From JBBQRS01 sp038214535 (GTDB lineage Bacteria > Chloroflexota > Anaerolineae > CG2-30-64-16): a DNA stretch of 40,212 nucleotides. Within the stretch, counting starts at the first letter, position 1; each line of letters starts with the position of its first letter. Both the position numbers and the translations under genes were made by a program. Positions 1 through 6,957 of this stretch are shown here, piece by piece. The notes below the pieces were generated by a model that had not been told where the DNA came from, did not search any database, and was given only the letters and a program-made list of their open reading frames with translations. Where the stretch lies: positions 1 to 40,212 of the forward strand of contig JBBQRS010000038.1 in assembly GCA_038214535.1 (NCBI GenBank). Reading direction: 5' to 3'.

Positions 1-57
1 GGCGACTGTCGCAATCAAAATCGAGCGTAACCGGTCAAACGATAGCGTTGGTGCCAT
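1..57 (-). CDS. Possible start of a divergent gene, cut by the window edge
   Basis: An ATG on the minus strand at 57 opens a frame that runs to the window edge without a stop (19 codons, MAPTLSFDRLRSILIATVA). The Ile/Leu/Ala run at the end could be the beginning of a signal anchor or membrane segment. A purine stretch AAGAG lies about eight bases upstream. It would be divergent from the glycerate kinase. Nineteen codons are too few to identify a family, and an open stretch this short can occur by chance. Confidence 0.3.
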   Translation of the reverse strand, partial: MAPTLSFDRLRSILIATVA

Positions 58-155
58 AAATCGCTCTTGATCTGGATAGGATGTCTGACGCCTTCATTCT
101 AGCCGCTGTCGCTCTTTTGTTTACATTGAGAATTCCTGGCATGGCACAATTGCGT

Positions 156-183
156 TTGCGCGTGTGCTAAAACCGGCTATAAT
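156..183 (+). promoter_or_regulatory. Predicted sigma-70 promoter of the glycerate kinase
   Basis: TTGCGC (156-161) and a perfect TATAAT (178-183) are separated by 16 bases. Transcription would start near 190, so the TTG codon at 183, which lies in the -10 box, cannot be the start of translation; the ATG at 222 is the sensible one. The -35 is only a half match. Confidence 0.5.
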
Positions 184-221
184 TGACCCTCGTATCCCCA
201 ATTCTGTCCCAGAGTAGCGAC

Positions 222-1646
222 ATGATTATCCAGAACTCGAATGAACTCCTGCAACACGGCAACGTCGAAGCGCGCCAGGTGGTCCTCGATGTGCTCGAAA
301 AAGCCCTCGCCGCGCCCGATCCCTACGAGAATGTGCTGCGCATCGTCCGCATCGAAGATGAGCGGCTGATCGTGGGCGATCCTGCGCTTTCTGATCCGCC
401 CGGCCTGCCTATGCTCTCGTTCGATCTCGACACTGTCAGCAACATCTACATCATCGGGGGTGGAAAGGTCGCTCAACGACAGGCCGAAGCCCTCGAAGAA
501 TTATTAGGCGACCGAATTACCGAGGGTGAGATCGTCGCGAAGAAGGGCGACTCGGTGCGCCTGAAACGCATTCATGTCACCCTGGCGGGCCATCCGCTCC
601 CCGATGAGGACAGCATTCTCGGCGCGCAGCGCATCGTGGAGATTGCGCGCAAGGCCCGGCGCGATGACATTGTTTTTCACTGTCACTCCGGCGGCGCGAC
701 CGCGCTGACGGCGTTGCCCGGCCCCGGCATCAGCCTCGACGATCTCCGAACCGTCTACCAACTGTTATATTTCGAGTGCGGCGTCAGTATGCCGGTGGCG
801 AACGCCGTGCGAAACCAGTTGGTCGTGTTGCACAGCCGGTTGGCCCGCTACGTGGGCGACGCGACGGTGTTTCACATGGTCACGCAGGAGACGCCGCAGG
901 GCTTTCGGGTCCATCCCTATCAACCGGCGTTACATGATGGCGGCTACGCCGCGGCGCGTCAGGTGCTGCGTGAGTACGGTTTGTGGGAGCGTGTGCCCGA
1001 ATCGGTGCGCGCACATCTGACGACCGCCGATCCGCAATATGGACACCTAACGGACGATGAGGTTGCCGGAAAGCCGCATTACTATTTCCGGGTGATGGGA
1101 CCGGAAGCGATGCTGCAGGCGGCCAGGGAGCGCTCGGAGGCGTTGGGTATTCGTCCGCTGGTCATGGCATCCAGCCTGAACGATGTCGAGGCGCGGCCCA
1201 TCGGCGAGGCGTTCGGCCACATGGCGCTGGAGATCGAGTATCTATCTCAGCCGGTCGCGCCGCCGTGTATGCTGATCTGTGGCGGTGAACTACTGGTACG
1301 GGTCGGTAATGCGACGGGGATGGGAGGACGCAATCAGGAGTTTGCCTTGGCCGCGGCGACCCGCATCGCGGACAGCCCCAATATCGTCGTCGCCTCGGTG
1401 GATTCTGAGGGTGGCGACGGGCCGACCGATGCGGCGGGCGGCATTGTGGATGGCTTTACGCTGAAGCGAGCAGCATCGGCGGGGGTGGACCTGAACGCCG
1501 AACTGGATAACCACAACTCTTACGGTGCGCTCAGCGCCGTAGGCGACCTGATTCATACCGGGGTGCGCGGCACCAACGTCCGCGACCTGCGGCTGATTTA
1601 TATTTCCGCTTCCAGGCCGCCCGTCTGGATTGTGCATGGACCGTAA
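222..1646 (+). CDS. Glycerate 2-kinase (GckA/TtuD type, MOFRL family)
   Basis: A 474-residue protein with the two-domain layout of type-II glycerate kinases: an N-terminal DUF4147-like domain (glycine-rich IIGGGKVAQRQAEALEE and HCHSGGATALTALP) and a C-terminal MOFRL domain with GMGGRNQEFALAAA followed by SVDSEGGDGPTDAAGGIVDG, equivalent to the family's GTDGxDGPTDAAGA. The family phosphorylates D-glycerate to 2-phosphoglycerate in the cytoplasm, linking sugar-acid, serine or glyoxylate breakdown to lower glycolysis. Length is slightly above the usual 420-450. I chose the ATG at 222 because the earlier TTG at 183 falls in the predicted -10 box; no strong Shine-Dalgarno precedes either. It stands alone, converging on the dioxygenase gene. 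It could serve the sugar-acid pathway encoded further on, but nothing ties it directly. Family call is firm; substrate is assumed from the family. Confidence 0.85.
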   Translation: MIIQNSNELLQHGNVEARQVVLDVLEKALAAPDPYENVLRIVRIEDERLIVGDPALSDPPGLPMLSFDLDTVSNIYIIGGGKVAQRQAEALEELLGDRITEGEIVAKKGDSVRLKRIHVTLAGHPLPDEDSILGAQRIVEIARKARRDDIVFHCHSGGATALTALPGPGISLDDLRTVYQLLYFECGVSMPVANAVRNQLVVLHSRLARYVGDATVFHMVTQETPQGFRVHPYQPALHDGGYAAARQVLREYGLWERVPESVRAHLTTADPQYGHLTDDEVAGKPHYYFRVMGPEAMLQAARERSEALGIRPLVMASSLNDVEARPIGEAFGHMALEIEYLSQPVAPPCMLICGGELLVRVGNATGMGGRNQEFALAAATRIADSPNIVVASVDSEGGDGPTDAAGGIVDGFTLKRAASAGVDLNAELDNHNSYGALSAVGDLIHTGVRGTNVRDLRLIYISASRPPVWIVHGP

Positions 1647-1657
1647 TTTACTATGTA

Positions 1658-1740
1658 TCTATCCGAAAACCCTCGTAGTATAGGGCCTTGTGCCCGTCCG
1701 CGACGCCCACAAGGGGCTAAACTACGAATGTGCGGATAGA
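1658..1740 (+). repeat. Interspersed palindromic repeat, copy A
   Basis: An 83-base element bounded by perfect 8-base inverted ends (TCTATCCG at 1658-1665, CGGATAGA at 1733-1740), with a long imperfect inverted repeat inside (1676-1698 against 1700-1725). The 25 bases at 1674-1698 recur exactly, on the other strand, at 9584-9608. It looks like a small non-coding, MITE- or REP-like element lying just after the glycerate kinase stop. Confidence 0.7.
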
Positions 1741-1752
1741 CTCTATGCATCA

Positions 1753-1796
1753 TACCCTGCGGAGTGCGCATCCTCAGATGCGCACTCCGCAGGGTA
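1753..1796. terminator. Perfect 20-bp hairpin between convergent genes
   Basis: Arms 1753-1772 and 1777-1796 are perfect reverse complements over 20 bases with a 4-base loop (CTCA). It lies between two convergent genes, as a bidirectional terminator would, but there is no U-run on either side, so it may instead be a repetitive-extragenic-palindrome element. The 12-base core GCGGAGTGCGCA also occurs near 27945. Confidence 0.55.
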
Positions 1797-1835
1797 ATAG
1801 AGAATCCGCCCGGCAGAACACGTAGCTCGGCAGCC

Positions 1836-2660
1836 CTATTTATGATACACCACGGGGTTGAGCGGGCTGGCGGCGAGATCGCCCGGTTTCATGTCGGGCA
1901 GCCAGCGTTCCAGATCGCGCATCCGGTTGGGGTTGTCGGGTTCGATCACGTGCGTGTCATCCGCGAAGTAGATCACGGTCATCACCTTGCGCATCGTGTC
2001 CGTGGCGTTCCCCGGCGCGTTGTGCAGCACCCAGCCGCTATGGAACGAAGCGTCCCCCGCAGTCATGTCCCCGTTGGTGGCAAGTGGGAACCCCTTTTCG
2101 TCCACCCACGCCTGGAAATAGTGCTCCGATTCGTCCGAAATGGGAATCTTACTCAGGTATCCCTGCGCGCCGGAACGTGAGGCAAAGGTCAGCGTCCCCA
2201 TCTCCGATGTGATATCCACCAACGGCATCCACAGGGTGAGCGCGTTGTTCGTGTCGAGCGGCCAGTAATACTGATCCTGATGCCAGGGGGTATGTCCGCC
2301 GCCCGGTTCCTTGTAAAGCGCCTGGTCGTGATAGATGCGCACGCCGGCCACGCCCATCAGGTCGGCGGCGATCTTGGCGAATCGCCGCGCCAGCGTATAG
2401 CGCTGCACGGCTTCATCATGCACCCACAGGTTCATCACCTGAAGAAAGGCTTTCCCGTAGGTGTCGCGTTCGGCGAGCGCCCGCGATTCGGTGTTGTATT
2501 GCTCAACGGCATGGGAAATGACCGGGTCGTATGCGGCTGCTTCAGCCGGCGAAGCGACGCTGTGTAGCAGAATATGCCCATCGCGCCGATATTGCGCGAT
2601 CTGTTCTGGACTCAGATGATAGTCGCTATCAAGCGGGGGTAGATCGGACGGGTTGGACAT
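1836..2660 (-). CDS. Phytanoyl-CoA dioxygenase (PhyH) family protein
   Basis: A 274-residue Fe(II)/2-oxoglutarate-dependent oxygenase. The metal-binding facial triad is visible: H127 and D129 in HTPWHQDQYYW, and H213 in VLHNAPGN, with R224 placed to bind the 2-oxoglutarate carboxylate. The cupin-like core (LTLWMPLVDIT, GTLTF) matches the PhyH family, whose bacterial members hydroxylate varied small molecules; the substrate cannot be read from sequence. The start at 2660 is set by a near-ideal AGGAGG five bases upstream; an in-frame upstream ATG region has no such site. No signal peptide, so cytoplasmic. It follows the TetR/reductase pair on the same strand after a 75-base gap but has its own ribosome site and may be separately transcribed. 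Confidence 0.85.
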   Translation of the reverse strand: MSNPSDLPPLDSDYHLSPEQIAQYRRDGHILLHSVASPAEAAAYDPVISHAVEQYNTESRALAERDTYGKAFLQVMNLWVHDEAVQRYTLARRFAKIAADLMGVAGVRIYHDQALYKEPGGGHTPWHQDQYYWPLDTNNALTLWMPLVDITSEMGTLTFASRSGAQGYLSKIPISDESEHYFQAWVDEKGFPLATNGDMTAGDASFHSGWVLHNAPGNATDTMRKVMTVIYFADDTHVIEPDNPNRMRDLERWLPDMKPGDLAASPLNPVVYHK

Positions 2661-2735
2661 GCGGCCTCCTGATTGAAATCTGTGCCTGGCTTGCGGCGCA
2701 ATCGTAGCATACGCCTGCCAGGCCCGCAATCCTGG

Positions 2736-3371
2736 CTAATAACTGACGATCGGGGCCTGATGGATATATTCGCCCTTTGTGAGTTCTTTGATGATAAAGT
2801 CCGCCCCATCGGCGCGGGAGATGCGTGAACCGGAATCCTTGCCGATGTAGCCCACGCGATATTTGCCGGTGTGCGGACCGTCGGTCAACATGGGATAGCG
2901 CACAATCGTCCAGTCAATATCCTTGCCCTGTCCGCGGATCACGTTGACGTTATTCTCCGAGTCGCGGAGCACCTCGGCGGAAAGCAGGCCGAGCAGCGTC
3001 TTGATCAATTTATCCGAGAGTTTGGGCTGATCTCTGGGGTCGCGGACGCCCGCCCCGGTGGTCGAAATGAGCCGCCGGACGCCATGTCGCTGCATGGCCG
3101 AGGTGATGTTCGCCGCGGCAGTCTTCATCATGTCGGGCGTCGGTGGGCGGCTGGGGCCGAGCGCGCTGATCACGGCTTCCTGTCCGGCGATGGCCTTGTC
3201 CACTTGCTCGGCGTTCATCACGTCGCCCTGGAACACGGTGAGGTGGGGATTTTGGATCGTCAGCTTGGAAGGCGTGCGCACGAAGGCGGTGACATCATGT
3301 CCCGCGGCCAGGGCCTGCTCGACGACGTGTACGCCGGTTTTGCCGGAAGCGCCGAAAACGATAACTCTCAT
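2736..3371 (-). CDS. NAD(P)-binding oxidoreductase, NmrA/BVR-B-like
   Basis: A 211-residue Rossmann protein beginning with the dinucleotide signature GASGKTG (residues 7-13) after a beta strand (MRVIVF), then a second strand ending at Arg (AFVRTPSKL), and the motifs VISALGPSRPP and LISTTGAGVRDP. This is the atypical short-chain reductase group (NAD(P)H-binding, flavin reductase/NmrA-like); the final region (DWTIVRYPMLTDGP) fits it. It lacks the classic SDR Tyr-x-x-x-Lys pair, as this group does. It starts three bases after the TetR gene stop, so it is almost certainly co-transcribed with and controlled by that regulator, which suggests a response to a small hydrophobic or electrophilic compound. 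Substrate unknown. Confidence 0.8.
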   Translation of the reverse strand: MRVIVFGASGKTGVHVVEQALAAGHDVTAFVRTPSKLTIQNPHLTVFQGDVMNAEQVDKAIAGQEAVISALGPSRPPTPDMMKTAAANITSAMQRHGVRRLISTTGAGVRDPRDQPKLSDKLIKTLLGLLSAEVLRDSENNVNVIRGQGKDIDWTIVRYPMLTDGPHTGKYRVGYIGKDSGSRISRADGADFIIKELTKGEYIHQAPIVSY

Positions 3372-3374
3372 GGG

Positions 3375-3944
3375 TTATTCCTGTCCTGATAAGTGATTGA
3401 AAAGCTGTCTTGCGACCATGCGCAGGGGCGTCCCATCGTGGTTGGCGCGGCTGAGGATGATCCCGCCTTCGATAGATGCCGTGATAAACGTGGCGAATTC
3501 TATGGCCCTCGCAGCGTCCATGCCGTTCGTAATCAGGTGTTCCCTGAAAGCGGCGATCAGCAGGGCATAGGCGTTGCGGCAGGCCTCATTGATCCGTTCG
3601 CTGCCCAGTGCGGTTTCCATCGCGACGGCAGTCAGTGGGCTGCCCGCGGCAAACCCGCTGGCCTCTACCCCGTCGGCGATCTTCAGGATGAAATCATGCA
3701 CCGCCTGCGCCGGATCGGCCACCTCTGCCAGCCCCGCGCGAATGCGCTCGGCGGTCATCGCCCCCGCCTGGGCAATCGCCTCGGTGGTGATCTGCTCTTT
3801 GCCCGAGGGAAAATAATAGTAGAGCGACCCTTTCGGCGCGCCGCTTTCCCGCACGATTTCACTCAACCCCGTGCCGTGATAGCCCTGTTTTTCCAGCAGG
3901 GCGCAGGTGGTCAGCAAGATTTGATCGTGTGTGTTGATGGTCAT
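3375..3944 (-). CDS. TetR/AcrR-family repressor, LmrA/YxaF type
   Basis: A 189-residue regulator. The N-terminal helix-turn-helix is plain (residues 1-55: ILLTTCALLEKQGYHGTGL, then SEIVRESGAPKGSLYYYFPS), and the GYHGTGL...ESGAPKGSLYYYFPSGKEQ wording is characteristic of the LmrA/YxaF branch. The C-terminal ligand-binding domain (about residues 80-185) contains AGSPLTAVAMET, also typical of that branch. It heads a two-gene unit with the downstream reductase. A candidate operator overlapping its own -10 box at 3951-3970 indicates autoregulation. Members of this branch are released from DNA by drugs or flavonoid-like ligands; the ligand here is unknown. Confidence 0.9.
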   Translation of the reverse strand: MTINTHDQILLTTCALLEKQGYHGTGLSEIVRESGAPKGSLYYYFPSGKEQITTEAIAQAGAMTAERIRAGLAEVADPAQAVHDFILKIADGVEASGFAAGSPLTAVAMETALGSERINEACRNAYALLIAAFREHLITNGMDAARAIEFATFITASIEGGIILSRANHDGTPLRMVARQLFNHLSGQE

Positions 3945-3950
3945 AGCGGG

Positions 3951-3970
3951 ATTATAACGACTGGTCTACA
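3951..3970 (-). promoter_or_regulatory. TetR promoter -10 with overlapping LmrA/YxaF-like operator
   Basis: On the minus strand a TATAAT (3956-3951) lies a few bases before the TetR ATG, and next to it is the dyad GACCAGTC (3966-3959). Read together, TAGACCAGTCGTTATAA closely resembles the box I recall for Bacillus LmrA/YxaF repressors (ATAGACC-RG-TC then TAT). The short distance to the ATG implies a very short leader. No good -35 was seen. Confidence 0.55.
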
Positions 3971-4007
3971 TGTTTTCAGGAACGGATATTCCTTTTGGGC
4001 AAGAATG

Positions 4008-4035
4008 GGCCGGTCCCTTCGTAGCCTGACCGGCC
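4008..4035. terminator. Hairpin in the ApnL-TetR gap
   Basis: GGCCGGTC (4008-4015) pairs perfectly with GACCGGCC (4028-4035) across a 12-base loop; the plus side continues ATTTTG. It sits downstream of the minus-strand sugar-acid operon and upstream of the TetR promoter, so it could end transcripts leaving the operon, although the U-run is short and on the opposite side. Confidence 0.35.
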
Positions 4036-4040
4036 ATTTT

Positions 4041-4096
4041 GTAGTGACGGCTTCAGCCGTTGTGGGGGGCAGTAGAACGGCTGAAGCCGTTACTAC
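4041..4096. repeat. Inverted repeat of the GTAGT..GGCTTCAGCC type
   Basis: Two 21-base arms (4041-4061 and 4076-4096) are reverse complements at 20 of 21 positions, separated by 14 bases; each arm carries its own short dyad ACGGCT-TC-AGCCGT. It lies 27 bases beyond the stop of the lactonase gene and would form a strong hairpin in the tail of that operon's transcript. Its form suggests a dispersed repeat family, but only this copy is in the window. Confidence 0.6.
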
Positions 4097-4123
4097 AAAG
4101 GAGGGCGACGCGCTGGGTTCGGC

Positions 4124-6094
4124 TCAGTGAGCGTCTATGTGCAGCATGGCATAGGGTGACAGTTCAACCGGCAGACCTGTTGCAGGGATGACTTGGTGCG
4201 TCATTGGTGCAACACGGCACGCTTCCGGTTCGCGCATCGCGGTTTCCGCGTTCCCGGCGTCGAGCACGCGCAGGGCAGCTACGCCGTGCAGGCCGCGCAC
4301 GATGACGGTCCGGGTTTCAGCGGTCAAGTTTGCCAGGATGACGCGCACTTCTTCGCTGCGACATAAGACGAGACCATCGAAGGCCAGCGGGTCGCTGGAT
4401 CGGCTCGCAATGATCGTACCGGCGGAGAACTCGCCCACATCCGCGAGGACGTGATAAACCGGGAAGACTCCGTCGGGGATAGAACGGAATTGCTCCGGTA
4501 AGGGCGCGCCGGATGCTGTTTCCATCACGCCGCGCCAGCCGGTAGTCTCGTAGTAGGTGACGCCTGTCGCGCCTGCCTCCGCGATGTGCTTGATGCTCGC
4601 GGCGGTCCAACCGGCCAGCAAGAGCGACATCTGGCGCGGGTCTACCTGCGGCGGAAGCTGCCCCGCGGGTGTGGGCGCAACCGGGCCGGTCGCATAGGCG
4701 TTGTACCGCATTTTGAGGGTGATTGGGCTGACAAAAACCGGTCTGCCCCCTGCCAGCGCCTGCGCGTTGGCGACCGCCTGACCTTGCGTCCCCAGCGTCT
4801 CCACGATAGAGGCGTTATCGAACGCGTGAACCTGCGGGGTGATAGCAAAGGTCAGCCCATCCACCAGATCGAGCGGCGGGACGCTGCGCGCCAGAAAGAT
4901 GAAGTCCGCGTTGGTTCCGGAGAGGATTGGCGCGCGGCTATATCCTGGAAGGGCGTGTCTGGCGGGTTCCAGAACCTCGACAAGCGGCGTGCCGCCTCCG
5001 AAGGACTCGCGTTCGGGGTAAACCAGCCAACGCGCAACGTGCGATAGCGTCTCCGCATCAGTGGCACTCAGGGCCGCGAACTGTGCGGCGGCGTGCTCCG
5101 GCGAGACGAACAGCGCGGCTTCGACCGCTGCGCCCAGTGCTGCTGCTTCGCGCGCCGCCTGCAGGAACCGCGCCGGGTAACCCGCGTCGCTCAGGGTCAG
5201 GTCTACGCGCAGATGGGCCGGATGCAGGGCGCGCAGGCGGATGATCTCGGTCGGCGAGAGCGGCGCGCCGTGGCTCGCCATCCCCAGGCCGATTTGCGGC
5301 AGCGGCATGGGCAGAGCGTGCCGATTCAGCGTGAAGGTGGCCTCGTCGGTCGCAACTTCGGCCTTCACCGTCGCCGCGCGCTGAACGCGCAGCGTCAGTG
5401 TCACTGCCTGCGCGATGCGCGTGCCCGCGGTGACCTCCATTGGGTAGGGCAGGCGCAACGGTGTGCAGAAGGTCTTATACGATGCATCGGTCCAGTTACG
5501 CTGGTCTTCCATCTCGAAGGTGTCGCCGGTGAAGCGGAGTTCTGCCCAGACGCCTGGTTCGACCTCATGCGTCATACCGGTCATCTCAGCGAAAGGCAAG
5601 ACGGGTTGTGTGTGGACGAGGCGTGTTGGCAGGCGGCCTTCCTCGGATGATCCGTCAATGTGAGCCACGCGCGCCCGCGTCCCCGCGATATGATCCGGGT
5701 GCAGGATGCAAAAGCCGATGCGGTTTCGCAGAAACGTGTTCTGTGCTACGCCGTCCATGCTGAATCGAATCGTCCCGTGGGGTTCCCCCGTAATCTCGCC
5801 GCGCCAGGTGAAGTCTATATCGGCTTGACCACGGTTTGTGACGTCGAAGACGATATGAAATGCGTCCGCCCCCACCTCCATCGCCAGGTTTGCCATGACC
5901 GGAGGCGCGGTGCCCCAATCGCGGTCGCGCACGGCGACGTAGATGCGCCGCACGATCTCGATCTCGCCCAGCTTGATGCTGCGCAGATCACCTGCTTCCC
6001 AGATCAGGTTCAGCGGCCCGGCGCGCAGCGGGATGCGCTCGGGCAGCGGCTCATCCTTGCCGTAGAGCAGCACGCGTGTCGGTAGCACATTCAC
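4124..6094 (-). CDS. apnL: D-apionate lactonase family protein
   Basis: A 656-residue protein that I recognise as the ApnL family from its wording: VRDRDWGTAPP, TFLRNRIGFCILHP, EMEDQRNWTDASYKTFCTPL, and a C-terminal segment ending in SPYAMLHIDA. ApnL hydrolyses D-apionolactone to D-apionate in D-apiose breakdown in the cytoplasm. The layout is an N-terminal beta domain (1-270), a central TIM-barrel-like part (about 280-560, with HPAHLRVDLT and TGVTYYETTGWRG) and a small beta C-terminal part. No signal peptide. It is the last gene of a five-gene minus-strand operon, 12 bases after the TIM-barrel gene. The GTG at 6094 is the longest start; the GTG at 6088, five bases after GGAAGG, is better spaced and may be the true one. 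Family call is good; exact lactone substrate is inferred. Confidence 0.75.
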   Translation of the reverse strand: MNVLPTRVLLYGKDEPLPERIPLRAGPLNLIWEAGDLRSIKLGEIEIVRRIYVAVRDRDWGTAPPVMANLAMEVGADAFHIVFDVTNRGQADIDFTWRGEITGEPHGTIRFSMDGVAQNTFLRNRIGFCILHPDHIAGTRARVAHIDGSSEEGRLPTRLVHTQPVLPFAEMTGMTHEVEPGVWAELRFTGDTFEMEDQRNWTDASYKTFCTPLRLPYPMEVTAGTRIAQAVTLTLRVQRAATVKAEVATDEATFTLNRHALPMPLPQIGLGMASHGAPLSPTEIIRLRALHPAHLRVDLTLSDAGYPARFLQAAREAAALGAAVEAALFVSPEHAAAQFAALSATDAETLSHVARWLVYPERESFGGGTPLVEVLEPARHALPGYSRAPILSGTNADFIFLARSVPPLDLVDGLTFAITPQVHAFDNASIVETLGTQGQAVANAQALAGGRPVFVSPITLKMRYNAYATGPVAPTPAGQLPPQVDPRQMSLLLAGWTAASIKHIAEAGATGVTYYETTGWRGVMETASGAPLPEQFRSIPDGVFPVYHVLADVGEFSAGTIIASRSSDPLAFDGLVLCRSEEVRVILANLTAETRTVIVRGLHGVAALRVLDAGNAETAMREPEACRVAPMTHQVIPATGLPVELSPYAMLHIDAH

Positions 6095-6106
6095 CTTCCG
6101 TCAAAC

Positions 6107-6928
6107 TCAATCAGTGATGAACTGACGCAAATAGGGGATGCTCTCCCGGACCCACTGATCTTCCAGCGCGATGGTTTCGGCGAGGGTAGTTTGCTCGGGG
6201 GGCCAGACTTCCAGGATCACGTTATAGGTCGCGCCGGCCCAGTTGAGCGTCTCTAGCACCCAGGGCGTGTCGAGTTGCCCCGTACCCGCCGGGCGACCCT
6301 GCACCTCGAACCCCATCATGTGCCAGTAGCGTTGAATGATGAACTCCTTATGGTGCAGGCAGATCGTATATGGGGCCAGGACTTCCGTGACGTGACGCCA
6401 CCCCTCGGGCACAGCCAACGAGTTCACCATGTCGAGCACCACGCCGACGTATGGGCTACCTACCTGATCGAGAACACCCTTAATCTCTAGCGCGGGGATG
6501 GTGCCGTTTTCCAGGCCGAGCTTGATGTTTTCGCGTTCCAGAACCGGCAGGATTGTCCCTAAGTATTCGGGGATTTCCTCGATCCTCGCGGGCGCGCCGC
6601 CGATCTCAGGCACAGTGCGCACGATCCTGGAGCCGACCTGTTTCGCCAGCGCAATCTGCCGCAGCAGGTGGTCGGTCTCGATGCCACGCGTGCCCAACTC
6701 CAGCTCGATGTTCCATGCTTTGGCTTGATCCAGCAGGCGCGCGAGTTCGGCGTCTGAGAGCGCGGCAAGCGGCAAGTTGGGTCCGTACTGGACGAGATGA
6801 ACGTCAAGCTCGTGCGCGCGACACAGCAAGTCGAAGGCGTCCATCGGCTGTTCGGGCGCAGCCGCCCGATCGCCGAACTCGAAGCCGATCGCCCACATAT
6901 AGCAATACGTGCCGATGCCTAATTTCAT
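6107..6928 (-). CDS. Sugar isomerase/epimerase-like TIM barrel (AP endonuclease 2 fold)
   Basis: A 273-residue xylose-isomerase-like TIM barrel. Likely divalent-metal ligands are in the expected strand ends: E140 (LGLENGT), D166 (VVLDMVNSL), H192/H193 (CLHHKEF) and E240 (VILEVWPPE). The opening MKLGIGTYCYMW is typical of the family. The start at 6928 is supported by GGAGAT six bases upstream; a longer in-frame extension overlaps the racemase gene and reads as nonsense. Members act as isomerases, epimerases, dehydratases or decarboxylases on sugars and sugar acids; in D-apionate degradation I recall that the 3-oxo-isoapionate decarboxylase (OiaC) belongs to this fold, which would suit the neighbouring lactonase. 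That assignment is a hypothesis. It lies between the racemase (29 bases away) and the lactonase in one operon. Confidence 0.75.
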   Translation of the reverse strand: MKLGIGTYCYMWAIGFEFGDRAAAPEQPMDAFDLLCRAHELDVHLVQYGPNLPLAALSDAELARLLDQAKAWNIELELGTRGIETDHLLRQIALAKQVGSRIVRTVPEIGGAPARIEEIPEYLGTILPVLERENIKLGLENGTIPALEIKGVLDQVGSPYVGVVLDMVNSLAVPEGWRHVTEVLAPYTICLHHKEFIIQRYWHMMGFEVQGRPAGTGQLDTPWVLETLNWAGATYNVILEVWPPEQTTLAETIALEDQWVRESIPYLRQFITD

Positions 6929-6957
6929 GGTTATCTCCGGAGTGGATGTGATGGCGG

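Noticed and set aside
183..221. TTG start adding 13 residues to the glycerate kinase
   Set aside because: It lies within the predicted TATAAT box; the ATG at 222 fits the promoter and the family N-terminus.
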